Below, in pieces: positions 4,869-5,169 of a stretch of DNA of 5,169 nt. The stretch is from NCBI GenBank assembly GCA_020252385.1, contig JADCDC010000219.1:1-5169 (forward strand), written 5' to 3'. Under the pieces are notes generated by a model. That model had not been told where the DNA came from and made no database searches. It saw only the letters and a list, made by a program, of their open reading frames with translations. How positions within the stretch are numbered: position 1 is the first letter of the stretch; every line of letters starts with the position of its first letter. A program made the position numbers and the translations under genes. The DNA comes from Aestuariivirga sp. (GTDB taxonomy: Bacteria; Pseudomonadota; Alphaproteobacteria; Rhizobiales; Aestuariivirgaceae).

Positions 4869-5169
4869 TTGAACAGGCTGTCCCCGCCGCGCTTCGAAGA
4901 CGTCACCGCGAAGATCGGCTACCGATTTGAGGACCAGGACCTGCTGGTCGAGGCGCTCACCCATGGCTCGACCGAGAAGCACCGGGGCGATTACCAGCGC
5001 CTCGAATTCCTCGGCGACAGGGTGCTGGGCCTCGTCATCGCCGAACATCTGTACCGCGCCCATCCGGGCCATGGCGAGGGCGATCTCACCGCCAGCCACT
5101 CGGCGCTGGTGCGGCGGGAGGCCTGTGCCGCGGCGGGCGACACGATCGGCCTTCCGGACTTCGTCATCA
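4869..5169 (+). CDS. rnc: Ribonuclease III, N-terminal part, cut by the window edge
   Basis: The first 100 residues of RNase III, the endonuclease that cuts double-stranded RNA in rRNA maturation and mRNA turnover. The frame begins MNRLSPPRFEDVTAKIGYRF, then LVEALTHGS (26-34), the signature RLEFLGDRVLGL (44-55) with metal ligands E46 and D50, and EGDLTASHSALVRREAC (70-86), where E70 aligns with E. coli E65. Where E. coli has E38, this protein has Q43. The rest of the nuclease domain and the RNA-binding domain lie beyond the window. The start is placed at TTG 4869: the lepB stop TGA (4863-4865) is in this same frame just upstream, and the first in-frame ATG or GTG falls after the catalytic motif. 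There is no clear Shine-Dalgarno, so translation probably depends on lepB. Confidence 0.93.
   Translation, partial: MNRLSPPRFEDVTAKIGYRFEDQDLLVEALTHGSTEKHRGDYQRLEFLGDRVLGLVIAEHLYRAHPGHGEGDLTASHSALVRREACAAAGDTIGLPDFVI

Noticed and set aside
3837..5099. 420-codon minus-strand open frame opposite lepB and rnc
   Set aside because: It mirrors two clear plus-strand genes, has biased composition and no motif.

Overview
The window reads as a chromosomal core-gene segment of a high-GC alphaproteobacterium, most likely Hyphomicrobiales/Rhizobiales-like. The evidence is the gene order rpoZ–rsh–pyrE–acpS–lepB–rnc, all on the + strand, an omega subunit with a long acidic tail, a single long RelA/SpoT homologue lacking the usual zinc-finger cysteines, and a LepB with one N-terminal membrane anchor. 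Genus-level placement is not supported by the sequence alone.

Layout. Bases 1-191 are non-coding: two GC-rich hairpins (the second a likely terminator for a gene left of the window), then a promoter and Shine-Dalgarno for rpoZ. rpoZ (192-605) is followed at once by a strong intrinsic terminator (627-660). A 78-bp gap then carries a cluster of related 12-bp boxes (three direct, one inverted) that ends on the start codon of rsh (739-2910). pyrE follows after 5 nt (2916-3500), and acpS (3497-3895) overlaps pyrE by 4 nt with a GTG start, so rsh-pyrE-acpS looks like one translationally linked operon. A 148-bp gap holds a plausible promoter for lepB (4044-4865, TTG start). rnc starts 3 nt after lepB with another TTG and runs off the right edge.

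How the genes fit together. The set links growth control to basic synthesis: omega (RNA polymerase assembly and, in Escherichia coli, part of a ppGpp site), Rsh (ppGpp synthesis and hydrolysis), PyrE (UMP synthesis), AcpS (activation of acyl carrier protein), LepB (signal peptide cleavage) and RNase III (double-stranded RNA processing). These are housekeeping genes in a familiar order. No mobile element, CRISPR array, tRNA, rRNA or defence system is visible.

The main structure that ordinary annotation leaves unexplained is the repeat cluster at 654-743, between the rpoZ terminator and the rsh start codon. One inverted pair there (656-664 with 733-741) is perfectly complementary over 9 bp and includes the rsh ATG. 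I see no evidence of a wholly new biological system.
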